From: Caldithrix abyssi DSM 13497
GTDB lineage: Bacteria; Calditrichota; Calditrichia; Calditrichales; Calditrichaceae
Direction of reading: 5' to 3'
Assembly (NCBI RefSeq): GCF_001886815.1
Contig: NZ_CP018099.1
Span: 2,416,501 to 2,480,500 of the forward strand
DNA: 64,000 nt
Shown here: positions 52,905-62,056 of the stretch, one piece after another
How the letters are laid out: every line of letters begins with the position of its first letter
How positions within the stretch are numbered: the first letter of the stretch is position 1
Made by a program: the position numbers and the translations under genes
Notes under the pieces: generated by a model
The model's input: only the letters and a program-made list of their open reading frames with translations
The model's database searches: none
Told to the model about the DNA's origin: nothing

Positions 52905-53050
52905 TTGTATTTTAAGCAAAGATGCTTAAAAGAGAAATCGGGTAGATAATTTGATAAAAATAAGCATGTTAGCAGGTGTTTTTACGCGACATGCAGAGAG
53001 AACAGGTTTTGAATAAAAATACAAGATTGTAAGAAAAGGTTTGCAAAATA

Positions 53051-53293
53051 ACAAAAATGTAGTTATTTTGCTGGCAAGATGACTCATTAGAAGGTAGAGT
53101 GTCAGAACGCGGGGCGGGAAATGGCCTGCATTAAGTGGGTTTTTAAGAAGGCGATCGAGAACGCTTTTGAATTGCGGTGATATTTTAATTGATGTAGCGT
53201 GGAGATCGCTGGTTTTTGTGTGTTGATGGTGGATTGCGTGATAATAAAACTACAAAAATGTAGATAATAATAACAAAAACTACAAAAATGTCG
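53051..53293. promoter_or_regulatory. Repeated CTACA-N4-TGTAG sites before the sigma-54 activator
   Basis: CTACAAAAATGTAG (53250-53263) is a perfect dyad. CTACAAAAATGTCG (53280-53293) and ACAAAAATGTAG (53051-53062) are near copies. They lie 11 to 250 bases before the activator gene and 150-400 bases upstream of the glnN promoter, the usual range for enhancer sites of sigma-54 activators. They may serve glnN activation and autoregulation. Confidence 0.55.
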
Positions 53294-53303
53294 GAATGAA
53301 ATA

Positions 53304-54851
53304 ATGGATAAATTTAAAAAACAACGCGATACGTTAATTCGTAAACTTTCCATTTTAGAGGACATCAATCAGACGCTCAGTCGATCATTGAATTTGAAAG
53401 AGTCGTTTAATGCGGCTTTAAATATTCTCTTTACACGGGCTAAAATCAAAGCTGGCGCCGTCTTTTTGTTGGATGAAAGTGATTCGCTTCTAAGAATGGA
53501 AGCTCACATCGGCTATGATTCTCCGCCAGATAAAGTGAAATATCGGCTGGGCGAGGGGTTAACAGGGCGTATCGCTCAGAATAAATCGCCTATCGTAGTC
53601 CCTAAAGTCAGCAAAGAACCGCTCTTCTTAAATATGATGAAGGGATGGAATCCCAGAAAAGATCGTGAATTGAGTTTTGTTGGGCTTCCCATCATCAGCG
53701 ACTACCAGTTGCTGGGCGTTTTAAATGTTTTATTGCGATATAATCCCACGCGTGATCTGGATACCACGCTTAAATTTTACAAGCTGGTGGCCTCGGCGCT
53801 GGTGCAGCCCATCCGTCTTTCCAATATTTTGTTAAGAGAGCGCGAAAATCTGCTCAACCAGAAGGTTCGTCTGGACGCTCAGTTGAAAAGTGAATTTAAT
53901 CTGAACAATATTGTCGGTAACAGCCGCAGTATGCAGGAAGTTTATGAAAAAGTAGCGCAGGTGGCGAGAGCGGACACCACGGTTTTAATACGCGGTGAGA
54001 GCGGCACGGGTAAGGAGCTCATTGCCCAGGCCATTCATTACAACTCTTTGCGCTCGCACAAACCCTTTGTTCGCGTCAATTGCGGCGCCATTCCGGAAAC
54101 ATTGATCGAATCGGAATTCTTTGGCCACGAAAAAGGCGCTTTTACCGGCGCTGTGAAACTTAAAAAAGGAAAATTTGAGCTGGCAGACGGTGGTACTATT
54201 TTTTTGGATGAGATCGGCGAGTTGAGTCCCATGACCCAGGTTAAGTTGTTGCGCGTTTTACAGGAGCAGGAATTTGAACGTGTGGGCGGTCAGGAGACCA
54301 TTCGAGTTGATGTGCGTGTGATCGCCGCTACCAATGCCGATCTGGAAAAATTAATCGAAATGGGTAAATTCAGAGAAGACCTCTATTATCGGTTGAATGT
54401 TTTTTCGATTTTCCTGCCGCCGTTGCGCGAAAGAAAAACGGACATCCTTTTATTGGCTGATCATTTTTTACTGAAATACAATCGAAAACACGGCAAGGCC
54501 ATTCGCCGCATTTCAACCCCGGCTATCGATATGTTAATGCGCTATCACTGGCCGGGCAATGTGCGTGAGCTGGAGAACTGCATGGAGCGGGCGGTGCTGG
54601 TCTGTGAAGACCAGGTCATCCACGGTTACCATTTGCCGCCGACCCTGCAAACGGCAGAAAGCAGCAATACCACGCCTCGGGTTTCATTGCAGAAAGCTGT
54701 GGAAAATTACGAAAAAGATATGATCATCGATGCGCTGAAATCCACGCGGGGCATTGTGGCCAAAGCAGCCAGATTGCTGGACAGCACAGAAAGAATCATC
54801 AATTATAAAATTAAAAAGTACGGCATCGAGGTCAAACGCTTTAAAGGATAG
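53304..54851 (+). CDS. GAF-domain sigma-54 transcriptional activator (NifA/NtrC-like)
   Basis: A 515-residue regulator in three parts: an N-terminal GAF sensor (about residues 20-175, [20 protein letters not shown]); an AAA+ domain with Walker A GESGTGKE (231-238) and the sigma-54 contact loop GAFTGA (278-283), then [10 protein letters not shown]; and a C-terminal Fis-type helix-turn-helix ([20 protein letters not shown]). It would remodel sigma-54 RNA polymerase to open promoters. The GAF architecture is that of NifA-like proteins, which often sense 2-oxoglutarate or other small molecules. Divergence from glnN and the dyad sites in front suggest control of glnN and of itself. No receiver domain is present. 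Confidence 0.9.
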   Translation: MDKFKKQRDTLIRKLSILEDINQTLSRSLNLKESFNAALNILFTRAKIKAGAVFLLDESDSLLRMEAHIGYDSPPDKVKYRLGEGLTGRIAQNKSPIVVPKVSKEPLFLNMMKGWNPRKDRELSFVGLPIISDYQLLGVLNVLLRYNPTRDLDTTLKFYKLVASALVQPIRLSNILLRERENLLNQKVRLDAQLKSEFNLNNIVGNSRSMQEVYEKVAQVARADTTVLIRGESGTGKELIAQAIHYNSLRSHKPFVRVNCGAIPETLIESEFFGHEKGAFTGAVKLKKGKFELADGGTIFLDEIGELSPMTQVKLLRVLQEQEFERVGGQETIRVDVRVIAATNADLEKLIEMGKFREDLYYRLNVFSIFLPPLRERKTDILLLADHFLLKYNRKHGKAIRRISTPAIDMLMRYHWPGNVRELENCMERAVLVCEDQVIHGYHLPPTLQTAESSNTTPRVSLQKAVENYEKDMIIDALKSTRGIVAKAARLLDSTERIINYKIKKYGIEVKRFKG

Positions 54852-54910
54852 GCGCCAGGCAACCTTTTGTTTAATGTCTGACCGGTTCAGAAAAATATTT
54901 TTTGTAGTCC

Positions 54911-55142
54911 AGGCAGCGAAACCGCAACCAAAATCAACCGCAACGTACGCAAAGAAATTTTCTCGCAGATTACGCCAATCATTGCAGAAAGATTAAACAA
55001 ATTATTGTAAGCATCTACAGAGTAGGTACAAATAGCGAAAAGAATGTTTTAAATTAAAAATAGTTTCAATTGCATCGCCCTATTTCCAAAAATAAAAGTC
55101 TGTGAGAGAGAGACGCGGAGTGTGGAAGATTATTTCTAAGGT
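54911..55142 (-). repeat. Dispersed repeat of the 'TTTGCGCCCTTTG' family, longer copy
   Basis: From AAACCGCAACCAAAATCAAC through TTTTCTCGCAGATTACGCCA and AATGTTTTAAATTAAAAATA to GTGGAAGATTATTTC, this matches 62957-63190 base for base over most of its length. Confidence 0.85.
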
Positions 55143-55191
55143 TGGTAGGAGTTCACCACATTTGCAGAAACAGATTTGAAATAACAGACTA

Positions 55192-55239
55192 ACTATTCAA
55201 CCATTCAACCATTCAACTAATCAACTAATCAACCAATCC
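55192..55239. repeat. 8-bp tandem repeat (ACCATTCA type), six units
   Basis: The units are ACTATTCA, ACCATTCA, ACCATTCA, ACTAATCA, ACTAATCA and ACCAATCC. A similar array stands before the alcohol dehydrogenase gene at 56089-56134. Confidence 0.85.
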
Positions 55240-55384
55240 AGCGGCACAAAAATTTCCGCTTCCGCCATGGCAAAATATATCTTTTAAAGGAAATATGCTA
55301 AACATACAGCGCAATCATTTTTGTTTTTTTATTGAAATTCTCTTATTTTAAATAAATTATTTTGTCCTCCAATAAAAGGAGCTG

Positions 55385-55999
55385 ATGATGAAAAAGTACA
55401 CCCTTATCTTTCTGTTCCTTCTTAGCCTAAGCGCAGCCCGCGGTCAGGATTCTTCCAGTGTCAAATTCGGCCTTGGATTTACGCTGGTCGATTTTCGCGA
55501 TATGGCCAATACCTTTTTTTCCTACCACTATTTTTCGCCCAATTTCTCGATACCGATTGTCATAAAAAACATGGTTAGAATTGAGCCGTCCATCGGTTAT
55601 TTTAACCGGAACATCGAATTTAAATCCCAGGAAAATGAAAATGATTTTTACAAAGTTTCAGACTCCAATACGCATCTGGGGCTGGGACTTTTTTTTCTGA
55701 AGCAGTATGCTCCTCTGCAGGTATATTGGGGCAGCTATTTTTCCTACATTATTTCCACTGAAAAACAAAACGATAAAGACGATCGGGATACGGAAGAAGG
55801 AGACGGCTATTCGATTGGACCGGCATTTGGTATGGAGTATTTGTTTAACAAACATTTTAGTCTGGGTGGGGAAATCAGAGCCCAGTATCTTAAACTGGTT
55901 CGGGAAGAAGATTCAACGCGCGAAACAGCGGATAAGGATAAAATTACCTATCATAGTTTCGTAACCAGAGCTTTGATTACCTTACGGTTTTATTTTTAA
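55385..55999 (+). CDS. Outer-membrane beta-barrel protein
   Basis: A 204-residue protein with a signal peptide (MKKYTLIFLFLLSLSAARGQ) followed by alternating strands: VKFGLGFTLVDFRD, NFSIPIVIKNMVRIEPSIGY, THLGLGLFFLKQYAPLQVYW, SIGPAFGMEYLFNKHFSLGG and a terminal TRALITLRFYF ending in Phe, as outer-membrane barrels do. It is unlike the barrel at 49051 in sequence. Acidic periplasmic or surface loops such as KDDRDTEEGDG stand out. It starts at 55385 or at the next codon behind AAAAGGAGCTG. There is no known function beyond an outer-membrane location. Confidence 0.78.
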   Translation: MMKKYTLIFLFLLSLSAARGQDSSSVKFGLGFTLVDFRDMANTFFSYHYFSPNFSIPIVIKNMVRIEPSIGYFNRNIEFKSQENENDFYKVSDSNTHLGLGLFFLKQYAPLQVYWGSYFSYIISTEKQNDKDDRDTEEGDGYSIGPAFGMEYLFNKHFSLGGEIRAQYLKLVREEDSTRETADKDKITYHSFVTRALITLRFYF

Positions 56000-56088
56000 G
56001 ATTAAAAACGCCGGAGGCACAGAACATTGATTATCTGCAGTCCGAAAAATACAAGATTTAAAATGCGGTGGACTGAATGCACGCCCCA

Positions 56089-56134
56089 ACCATTCAGCCA
56101 TTCAACCATTCAACTATTCAACCATTCAGCCATT
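56089..56134. repeat. 8-bp tandem repeat (ACCATTCA type)
   Basis: About six units of ACCATTCA, GCCATTCA and ACTATTCA end 10-15 bases before the ribosome site CGGAGG of the alcohol dehydrogenase gene. A change in unit number could alter its 5' leader. Confidence 0.8.
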
Positions 56135-56149
56135 ATTCGGAGGTAAACA

Positions 56150-57178
56150 ATGAGAGCCATGGTGCTTAATCAAATAACCGATTTAAAAGAAAATAAAACG
56201 CCCCTGCAATTAATGGAGCTGCCTGATCCTGAACCGGCCGATCATGAAGTTTTGCTGAAGATATCGACCTGTGGCGTATGTCATACGGAACTGGATGAGA
56301 TCGAAGGCCGGACGCCGCCAGCTTATTTTCCCATGGTGCTGGGGCACCAGGTGGTCGGTAAAGTGGTGCAATTGGGGTCGGGAGTAACCCAATTAAAGGT
56401 CGGCGATCGTGTGGGCGTACCGTGGATTTATTCTTCCTGCGGGCATTGTGAGTTTTGTCAGCGCGGCGAAGAAAATCTTTGCCCGGAATTTAAGGCCACG
56501 GGACGCGATGTGTTTGGCGGTTACGCCGAGCTGATGGTGGTGCACGAGAATTTTGCCCATCCCATTCCGGAAGTCTTTAGCGACGAAGAAGCGGCTCCTT
56601 TGCTCTGCGCCGGCGCCATCGGCTATCGCTCCTTGCGGCTGACCAACCTTGAAAACGGTCAGCGGCTGGGCTTAACCGGCTTTGGCGCCTCCGGACACCT
56701 GGTGTTAAAAATGGTGCGGCACAAATATCCGGATACCGAGGTGTACGTATTTGCGCGCAGCAAAAACGAACAGAAATTTGCCATGGAGCTGGGCGCCGTG
56801 TGGGCCGGCGACACGGAGGCCGAAGCGCCACAAAAACTGCACGCCATTATCGACACAACTCCCGTCTGGAAGCCTATTGTTGAGGCTTTGAAAAATCTTT
56901 TGCCGGGCGGACGCCTGGTGATTAACGCCATTCGCAAAGAAGATTACGACAAAGACTATTTGCTTAAACTGGACTACCCCGAACATTTGTGGATGGAAAA
57001 GGAGATCAAGAGCGTGGCCAATGTGGCGTTGCGCGATGTGCGTGAGTTTTTAGAGCTGGCGGCCGAAATTCCCATTAAGCCGGAATACCAGACTTATTCT
57101 TTAGAAGAAGCCAACAAGGCGTTGATTGAGTTGAAAGAGCGCAAAATTCGCGGGGCAAAAGTGTTGACCATCAAATAA
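56150..57178 (+). CDS. Zinc-dependent alcohol dehydrogenase, CAD2-like
   Basis: A 342-residue MDR-family dehydrogenase. The catalytic zinc region has CGVCHTELDEIEG and the GHQVVGKVVQLG stretch (GHQ in place of the commoner GHE). The structural zinc cysteines are in CGHCEFCQRGEENLC. The Rossmann part has LGLTGFGASGHLVLKM. GHQ and the short LTGFGASG segment fit the cinnamyl-alcohol-dehydrogenase-like subgroup. It would interconvert alcohols and aldehydes with NAD(P). It starts behind CGGAGG. The phosphoesterase gene follows after 16 bases, so the two are probably cotranscribed. Substrate unknown. Confidence 0.88.
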   Translation: MRAMVLNQITDLKENKTPLQLMELPDPEPADHEVLLKISTCGVCHTELDEIEGRTPPAYFPMVLGHQVVGKVVQLGSGVTQLKVGDRVGVPWIYSSCGHCEFCQRGEENLCPEFKATGRDVFGGYAELMVVHENFAHPIPEVFSDEEAAPLLCAGAIGYRSLRLTNLENGQRLGLTGFGASGHLVLKMVRHKYPDTEVYVFARSKNEQKFAMELGAVWAGDTEAEAPQKLHAIIDTTPVWKPIVEALKNLLPGGRLVINAIRKEDYDKDYLLKLDYPEHLWMEKEIKSVANVALRDVREFLELAAEIPIKPEYQTYSLEEANKALIELKERKIRGAKVLTIK

Positions 57179-57194
57179 GGACTCTGGAAATAAA

Positions 57195-57857
57195 ATGAAA
57201 CTGATTGTTCTGACCGATATTCACGATCATGTGCTGACCATTGACCGGATTGGCCGCGAGCTGATGGAAGCCGACCTGGTGCTTCTGGCCGGCGATATTA
57301 CAACCTTTGGCAATGAACGGGATGCAAGGAAAATCATCGAAGCCATCCGCAATTACAATCAGAACCTCCTGGCCGTGCCCGGCAATTGCGATCCGCCGGC
57401 GGTTGATTTTTATTTAAAAGAGCTGGGCATCAATCTGGACAATGAATGGCGCGAGATCGATGGTTATTTTTTCTGGGGGCTGGGCGGAGCCCTGCCGGCC
57501 CCGGGCAAAACGCCAAACGAATTGAGCGAGGAACAGTACGAGCTGATTTTAAAAAATCTTCGCTTACAAATTCGCCAGCCAGAAAAATTGATCTTATTGG
57601 TGCATCAGCCGCCGTTCGGCACACTGGCCGATCGTCTTTCGGATAACCAGCATGTGGGCAGTAAAGCTTTGCGCCGCTTTGTGGAAGAGATGCAGCCGCT
57701 GGCCTATTTTACCGGCCACATTCATGAAGGGCAGAGCATTGATTACATCGGCCGGACGGTTATCGTTAATCCGGGACCGTTGCGCATCGGCGGATTTGCA
57801 AAAGTGTGTTTAAAGGGAGATGCGGTGGAGGTTGGGTTAGGGGAGAAAAAGGATTGA
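57195..57857 (+). CDS. Metallophosphoesterase, YfcE/MJ0936-like
   Basis: A 220-residue calcineurin-fold phosphoesterase with all five metal-binding blocks: LTDIHDH, LLAGDIT, VPGNCD, LLVHQPPFGT and YFTGHIHEGQ. It would cleave phosphodiesters or phosphomonoesters in the cytoplasm using two metals; there is no signal peptide. The start is the ATG behind CTCTGGAAATAAA, 16 bases after the dehydrogenase stop. Pairing with an alcohol dehydrogenase gives no obvious pathway. The size is typical for small archaeal/bacterial phosphodiesterases. Confidence 0.88.
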   Translation: MKLIVLTDIHDHVLTIDRIGRELMEADLVLLAGDITTFGNERDARKIIEAIRNYNQNLLAVPGNCDPPAVDFYLKELGINLDNEWREIDGYFFWGLGGALPAPGKTPNELSEEQYELILKNLRLQIRQPEKLILLVHQPPFGTLADRLSDNQHVGSKALRRFVEEMQPLAYFTGHIHEGQSIDYIGRTVIVNPGPLRIGGFAKVCLKGDAVEVGLGEKKD

Positions 57858-58563
57858 TGATTGATCTCACTAACCGAGTCAATTTGCAGGACTCGGCCTA
57901 TTTGTTTTGTTAGCGGGACTACTCAGCCACATTGAAATATGTAGTACCAAAATCGCTCCCTGAGCGTAGTCGAAGGGAGCGTAGTCGAAGGGAGCGGAGT
58001 CGAAGGGAGCGTAGTCGAAGGAAGCTGAGGCGACGGGAGCACAGTCTAAGGGAACGCTAAATAGGTCATGCCCACCACCGCTCGTTTTGATACGCCCTGC
58101 TATCGAAGTACATGAAGGGCGTTAAATCAATCCCGATGGCTCAGTCATAGAGTTATGGTAATACGCGAAAACGGAATTAGCCTCCGCCCCCTGAGCGGAG
58201 CCGAAGGGAGCGGAGCCGAAGGGAGCGGAGTCGAAGGGAGCGTAGTCGAAACGAACGTGAGCAGATGAAAAAGATTTCTCTCTTGCACGGAAGGGAGCAG
58301 GATGCCGACCAATGCCCCTTTAACCATTTAAATCTGCCTCTCCCGCTGTTGAATAAATTTTGCTCCATCCATTGAATTACAAACAAATCCTGTTTATTTT
58401 AGCTTTAACATCTGCGCAGGAAATCCTAAAGGATGAATGTAATCCCGTGAGTAATCGAAAGTCTTTTAAAAGGCGCCTGAATATTGGCGGCATAAATAAA
58501 ACCAAAAGTTTAAGCGTATTTTGACGAAGGATTATTTAAACGGAATCCATGGGAGAATGAGGC
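57858..58563. other. Non-coding region with REP repeats
   Basis: No gene is supported. Most of the region is the second copy of the REP-bearing repeat. The last ~180 bases should contain the cyclase promoter; GGGAGAATGAGGC precedes its start. Confidence 0.6.
57950..58255. repeat. REP-containing interspersed repeat, copy 2, expanded
   Basis: This has the same order of words as 49955-50165, but both ends have grown: the 15-base unit GTAGTCGAAGGGAGC, with variants GGAGTCGAAGGGAGC and GGAGCCGAAGGGAGC, is repeated three to four times on each side. The shared core contains GGTCATGCCCACCACCGCTC and CGATGGCTCAGTCAT. Confidence 0.88.
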
Positions 58564-60714
58564 ATGAAGTGGCTTAAAAAAACCTTAATCGGCGCCGGAC
58601 TGGGCGTCTTTGCCGCGCTGCTGGTCTGGTTAATCACCCGTTATACGGCGCATGATCTATTTTACACCTACGAAGCCAAAACCTACGACTGGCGGATTAA
58701 AAAGAAGTTTGAGAAACGTCCCACCATTGATGACATCATTATTGTCGATATCGATGAACGGGCCAATCAAAAATTAGGGAAGTATTCGCAGTGGCCGCGT
58801 AAATACCATGCGCAGATCGTTGATTTTTTGCATCGTGCGGGCGCCATGGCCATCGGGCTGGATATTTTGTATGACCGGGATATCTGGCAGCCAGATCAGG
58901 ATCGGGAATTTGTGCGGACCGTGCGCGAAGCAGGAAATGTGTACACGGCCATCTATTTTGCCAAAGCGGATTCCGATAACTGGTTGCCGGTTATGAAGTC
59001 TGAACCGGAAGGATTTGAAGCCGAACGTTTTTATTACACCATGCCGCTGGAAAACGCTTCTCGATTCAGAAGAGAAGAGCGCATGGAAAGCCGCTTTGTT
59101 GAATTGTTAAATGCCAGCAGGGGGGTGGGACATGTAAATTTTAATGGCGATATTGACGGCATTGTGCGCAGGATCCATCTTTTTACCAATTTTAACCACC
59201 ATCTTTATCCCACACTTGGATTTAAAATTTTCATGGATGCCCTGGGTGTGGATTCTGTGTTATTTGATGTCCGCAATCAGGTAATGAATTTATATCGAGA
59301 AAATGAACGGCTGATGGGCATCCCAACGGACGAATACGGCAATATGTACATTAACTGGGCAGGACCTTTTAAAACGTTTAGATACATTAGTTTTTACGAT
59401 GTGCTGAAGGCCGAAGAACGCAATTTGCCCCCGGAAATATTTAAAAACAAAATCGTACTCTTAGGCACCTCGCTGGCCGGCTTGTACGATTTAAGAAATG
59501 TTCCTTTTCAACGCGCCTTTCCCGGAGTGGAAATTCACGCCAATATTATTTACACGCTTATTAATCAAAACTTTATAACCAAAATGAACGAAAAATCAAC
59601 GCTTTTATTACTGATACTCATTGGGGTTGTTTTAGGCCTTATTTTAATCAGAACCAAACCCCTGTTTAGCGTTGCTTTTAGCATTGTGCTTGGATTTTTG
59701 TACGTCATCGTGGTAACCATCATCTTTTTTGAACAGAATTACTGGATAGAGATTATTGCGCCATTAATGACCATTTTATTAAGCTTTTCATTGATTTATG
59801 TGTACCGTTATATTACAGAAGAAAAAGACAAACGTTTTATTCGTTCTACTTTTTCCCATTTTGTTACTAAATCGGTGGTGGATGAACTGCTGGCCAATCC
59901 TGAGAAAATCAAATTGGGCGGCGAGAAAAAAGAATGTACGGTTCTGTTCAGCGACGTGGCTGGCTTTACGACCATTTCCGAACAATTAGAGCCGGAAGAA
60001 CTGGTTCAATTGCTGAATGAATATCTGACCGAGATGACCAATATCGTGTTCAAGTATGACGGTATGCTTGATAAATACGAAGGCGATGCCATTATGGCTG
60101 TTTTTGGCGCGCCCATTGAGCGCGGAAATCATGCCTATCAGGCCTGCGCCACGGCCCTGGAAATGCAGGAAAAACTGAGCGCCATGCGGGAGGTATGGAA
60201 ACGCCAGAATCGACCGGAATTGTACATGCGCATTGGCATCAACACCGGTCCCATGGTTGTGGGAAACATGGGCTCTGAAAGCCGTTTCGATTACACCGTA
60301 ATGGGAGACGCCGTCAATCTGGGCGCCCGTCTGGAACCGGCCAACAAGATTTACGGCACGAATATCATGATTGGCGAAGGAACGGTCAAAAAAGCAGGAG
60401 ATACGATAATCGTAAGGCCCCTTGATCTGTTGCGCGTTAAGGGCAAAACCGAACCAGTTTGGGTATATGAATTGGTTGGCCTGAGCGAAAAGGGCTTAAG
60501 CGACGACATGTTGCGCGTGATCGATCTGTTCAAAAAAGGTCTGAACCACTACCTCAAACGCGATTGGGATTCGGCCATTAATTACTTTATGCAGGCGCTG
60601 GCCATCCGCGAAAATGATGGGCCTTCTCAGTGTTACCTTGAACGGTGTAACTTTTTTAAAGAAAATCCACCGGCGGAAGATTGGGATGGCGTTTATACCC
60701 AAACAACAAAATAA
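58564..60714 (+). CDS. CHASE2-domain class III adenylate cyclase
   Basis: A 716-residue membrane cyclase. An N-terminal TM helix (GAGLGVFAALLVWLI) is followed by a periplasmic CHASE2 sensor (about residues 30-330, containing DDIIIVDIDERANQKLG and HVNFNGDIDGIVRRIH). Three TM helices come next (~345-420), then a class III catalytic domain: metal-binding Asp464 in SDVAGFTTISE and Asp508 in KYEGDAIMAVFG, and YTVMGDAVNLGARLEP. Lys504 and the Asp in VMGD are the adenine-selecting pair, favouring cAMP over cGMP. The C-terminal ~80 residues look TPR-like. The gene overlaps the start of the sugar-binding protein gene that follows, suggesting cotranscription. The signal sensed by CHASE2 is unknown. Confidence 0.9.
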   Translation: MKWLKKTLIGAGLGVFAALLVWLITRYTAHDLFYTYEAKTYDWRIKKKFEKRPTIDDIIIVDIDERANQKLGKYSQWPRKYHAQIVDFLHRAGAMAIGLDILYDRDIWQPDQDREFVRTVREAGNVYTAIYFAKADSDNWLPVMKSEPEGFEAERFYYTMPLENASRFRREERMESRFVELLNASRGVGHVNFNGDIDGIVRRIHLFTNFNHHLYPTLGFKIFMDALGVDSVLFDVRNQVMNLYRENERLMGIPTDEYGNMYINWAGPFKTFRYISFYDVLKAEERNLPPEIFKNKIVLLGTSLAGLYDLRNVPFQRAFPGVEIHANIIYTLINQNFITKMNEKSTLLLLILIGVVLGLILIRTKPLFSVAFSIVLGFLYVIVVTIIFFEQNYWIEIIAPLMTILLSFSLIYVYRYITEEKDKRFIRSTFSHFVTKSVVDELLANPEKIKLGGEKKECTVLFSDVAGFTTISEQLEPEELVQLLNEYLTEMTNIVFKYDGMLDKYEGDAIMAVFGAPIERGNHAYQACATALEMQEKLSAMREVWKRQNRPELYMRIGINTGPMVVGNMGSESRFDYTVMGDAVNLGARLEPANKIYGTNIMIGEGTVKKAGDTIIVRPLDLLRVKGKTEPVWVYELVGLSEKGLSDDMLRVIDLFKKGLNHYLKRDWDSAINYFMQALAIRENDGPSQCYLERCNFFKENPPAEDWDGVYTQTTK

Positions 60715-62020
60715 GATGCAGCTTTTATTGATCGTTGCGTTTGTCTTCATCTTTGCCTGTACGGTGGAAAAAAACGCAAGCGAAACGCAGCAAGCGCAAA
60801 ACGATTCTACCATTGTTTTTAAACATTTTAAACTGGCTAATGCGCGTCATGCCTTTCAGCAGGCCATACTCCAATTCGAAAAGCAGAATCCGGGCGTTAA
60901 GGTTAAAGAAGAAATCTTGCCATCCAATTCCAATATTCAACACCAGTTTTATGTCACCAGTCTGGAGTCCGGTTCCGCTGATTTTGACGTCTTTTTAATA
61001 GATGTGATCTGGGCGCCGGAGTTCAGCCTGGCGGGCTGGCTGGAAGACCTTTCGGCGCTGATTCCTGAAGAGGAACGAATTCAGTTTTTCAGCGCTCCGC
61101 TTCGGGCCGATATGTATCAGGGAAAACTTTATGCCGTTCCCTGGTACATTGACGCCGGGGTTTTGTACTATCGAAAAGACCTGTTGCAAAAGTATGGTTT
61201 TTCGCCTCCGGTCTCCTTTGATGATCTGGTGCATCAGGCGCAAACCATTTTAAATGGAGAACAGAATCCCACTTTAAATGGCTTTTTATGGCAAGGCAAA
61301 CAGTACGAAGGGTTGATTTGTACGGCAAACGAGGTGATCTCTGGCTTTGGCGGGAAAATTTTAGATGAAAACGGCCGGGTACGTCTTACAGACAATGCGG
61401 TGCGTTCGGCGCTGAACTGGTTAAAAGATTGTATTTATACTCATCGCATCTCTCCGCGTTGGGTGCTTTCTGCTGACGAAGAAAGCACGCGCCTCAGCTT
61501 TTTAAACGGGAATGCCGTTTTTTTACGCAACTGGCCCTATTGCTGGACTTTTTTTCAGCGGGAAGAATCAAAAGTGCGGGGAATGGTGGGAACGGCGCCC
61601 ATGCCTGCTTTGCCCGGTATTAACGGAAAGAGCACTCTGGGCGGCTGGCAGCTGGCCGTAAACCGCTTTTCACAAAAAAAGGAGCTGGCAAAGAGGTTTG
61701 TGCGTTTTATGGCCAGTCCCGAGGTGCAGCTGCAGTTCGCCATTCAGGTGGGAACAAAACCGACGCGTAAACCGCTCTATGAAGATCCACGATTGATTAA
61801 AGAGCAGCCGTTTATTGTGCAATTATTTCCGATCCTGAAAAATACCGTTCCCCGTCCCGTAACGCCGCTTTATCCGCAAATCTCTCAAATTCTACAAATC
61901 GAATTCTCCGCCATTCTTTCCAATATAAGAGCAGTAGAGCCTGCGCTGGAATCGGCCCAAATTCAGATTGAGCATGTTCTGGAAATTGAAAAACTGGCCT
62001 TTGATAAAAAGTCAAAATAA
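60686..62020 (+). CDS. Sugar ABC transporter substrate-binding lipoprotein
   Basis: About 444 residues. The start at 60686 gives a leader with lysines and a hydrophobic run (MQLLLIVAFVFIFAC) ending at a probable lipid-carrying Cys. The ATG at 60716 would give a leader without charge, and the frame opens as far back as 60614 inside the cyclase gene. The mature protein has the extracellular solute-binding family 1 layout: a strand like IVFKHFKL, FDVFLIDVIWAPEFSLAGWL, LYAVPWYIDAGVLYYRKDLL, and LGGWQLAVNRFSQKKELAKR. It would capture a sugar or oligosaccharide. The overlap with the cyclase and the permease that follows suggest cAMP signalling and sugar uptake are expressed together. Confidence 0.85.
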   Translation: MAFIPKQQNKMQLLLIVAFVFIFACTVEKNASETQQAQNDSTIVFKHFKLANARHAFQQAILQFEKQNPGVKVKEEILPSNSNIQHQFYVTSLESGSADFDVFLIDVIWAPEFSLAGWLEDLSALIPEEERIQFFSAPLRADMYQGKLYAVPWYIDAGVLYYRKDLLQKYGFSPPVSFDDLVHQAQTILNGEQNPTLNGFLWQGKQYEGLICTANEVISGFGGKILDENGRVRLTDNAVRSALNWLKDCIYTHRISPRWVLSADEESTRLSFLNGNAVFLRNWPYCWTFFQREESKVRGMVGTAPMPALPGINGKSTLGGWQLAVNRFSQKKELAKRFVRFMASPEVQLQFAIQVGTKPTRKPLYEDPRLIKEQPFIVQLFPILKNTVPRPVTPLYPQISQILQIEFSAILSNIRAVEPALESAQIQIEHVLEIEKLAFDKKSK

Positions 62021-62056
62021 TTTGTTTTTATTGCGGGAAAAAGTATTTTTGTGATT

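Larger units (their letters stand above)
54852..55384. other. Non-coding region with repeats
   Basis: No gene is supported. It holds a dispersed repeat copy (54911-55142) and an 8-bp tandem array (55192-55239). A ribosome site, AAAAGGAGCTG, lies just before the next gene. Confidence 0.6.

Noticed and set aside
57950-58060. CRISPR-like reading of the GTAGTCGAAGGGAGC units
   Set aside because: Units are 15 bases with no spacers; they are clustered REP palindromes.
60614-60685. Longer start of the sugar-binding lipoprotein inside the cyclase gene
   Set aside because: It would put charged residues far before the hydrophobic leader and lengthen the overlap without gaining a better signal peptide.
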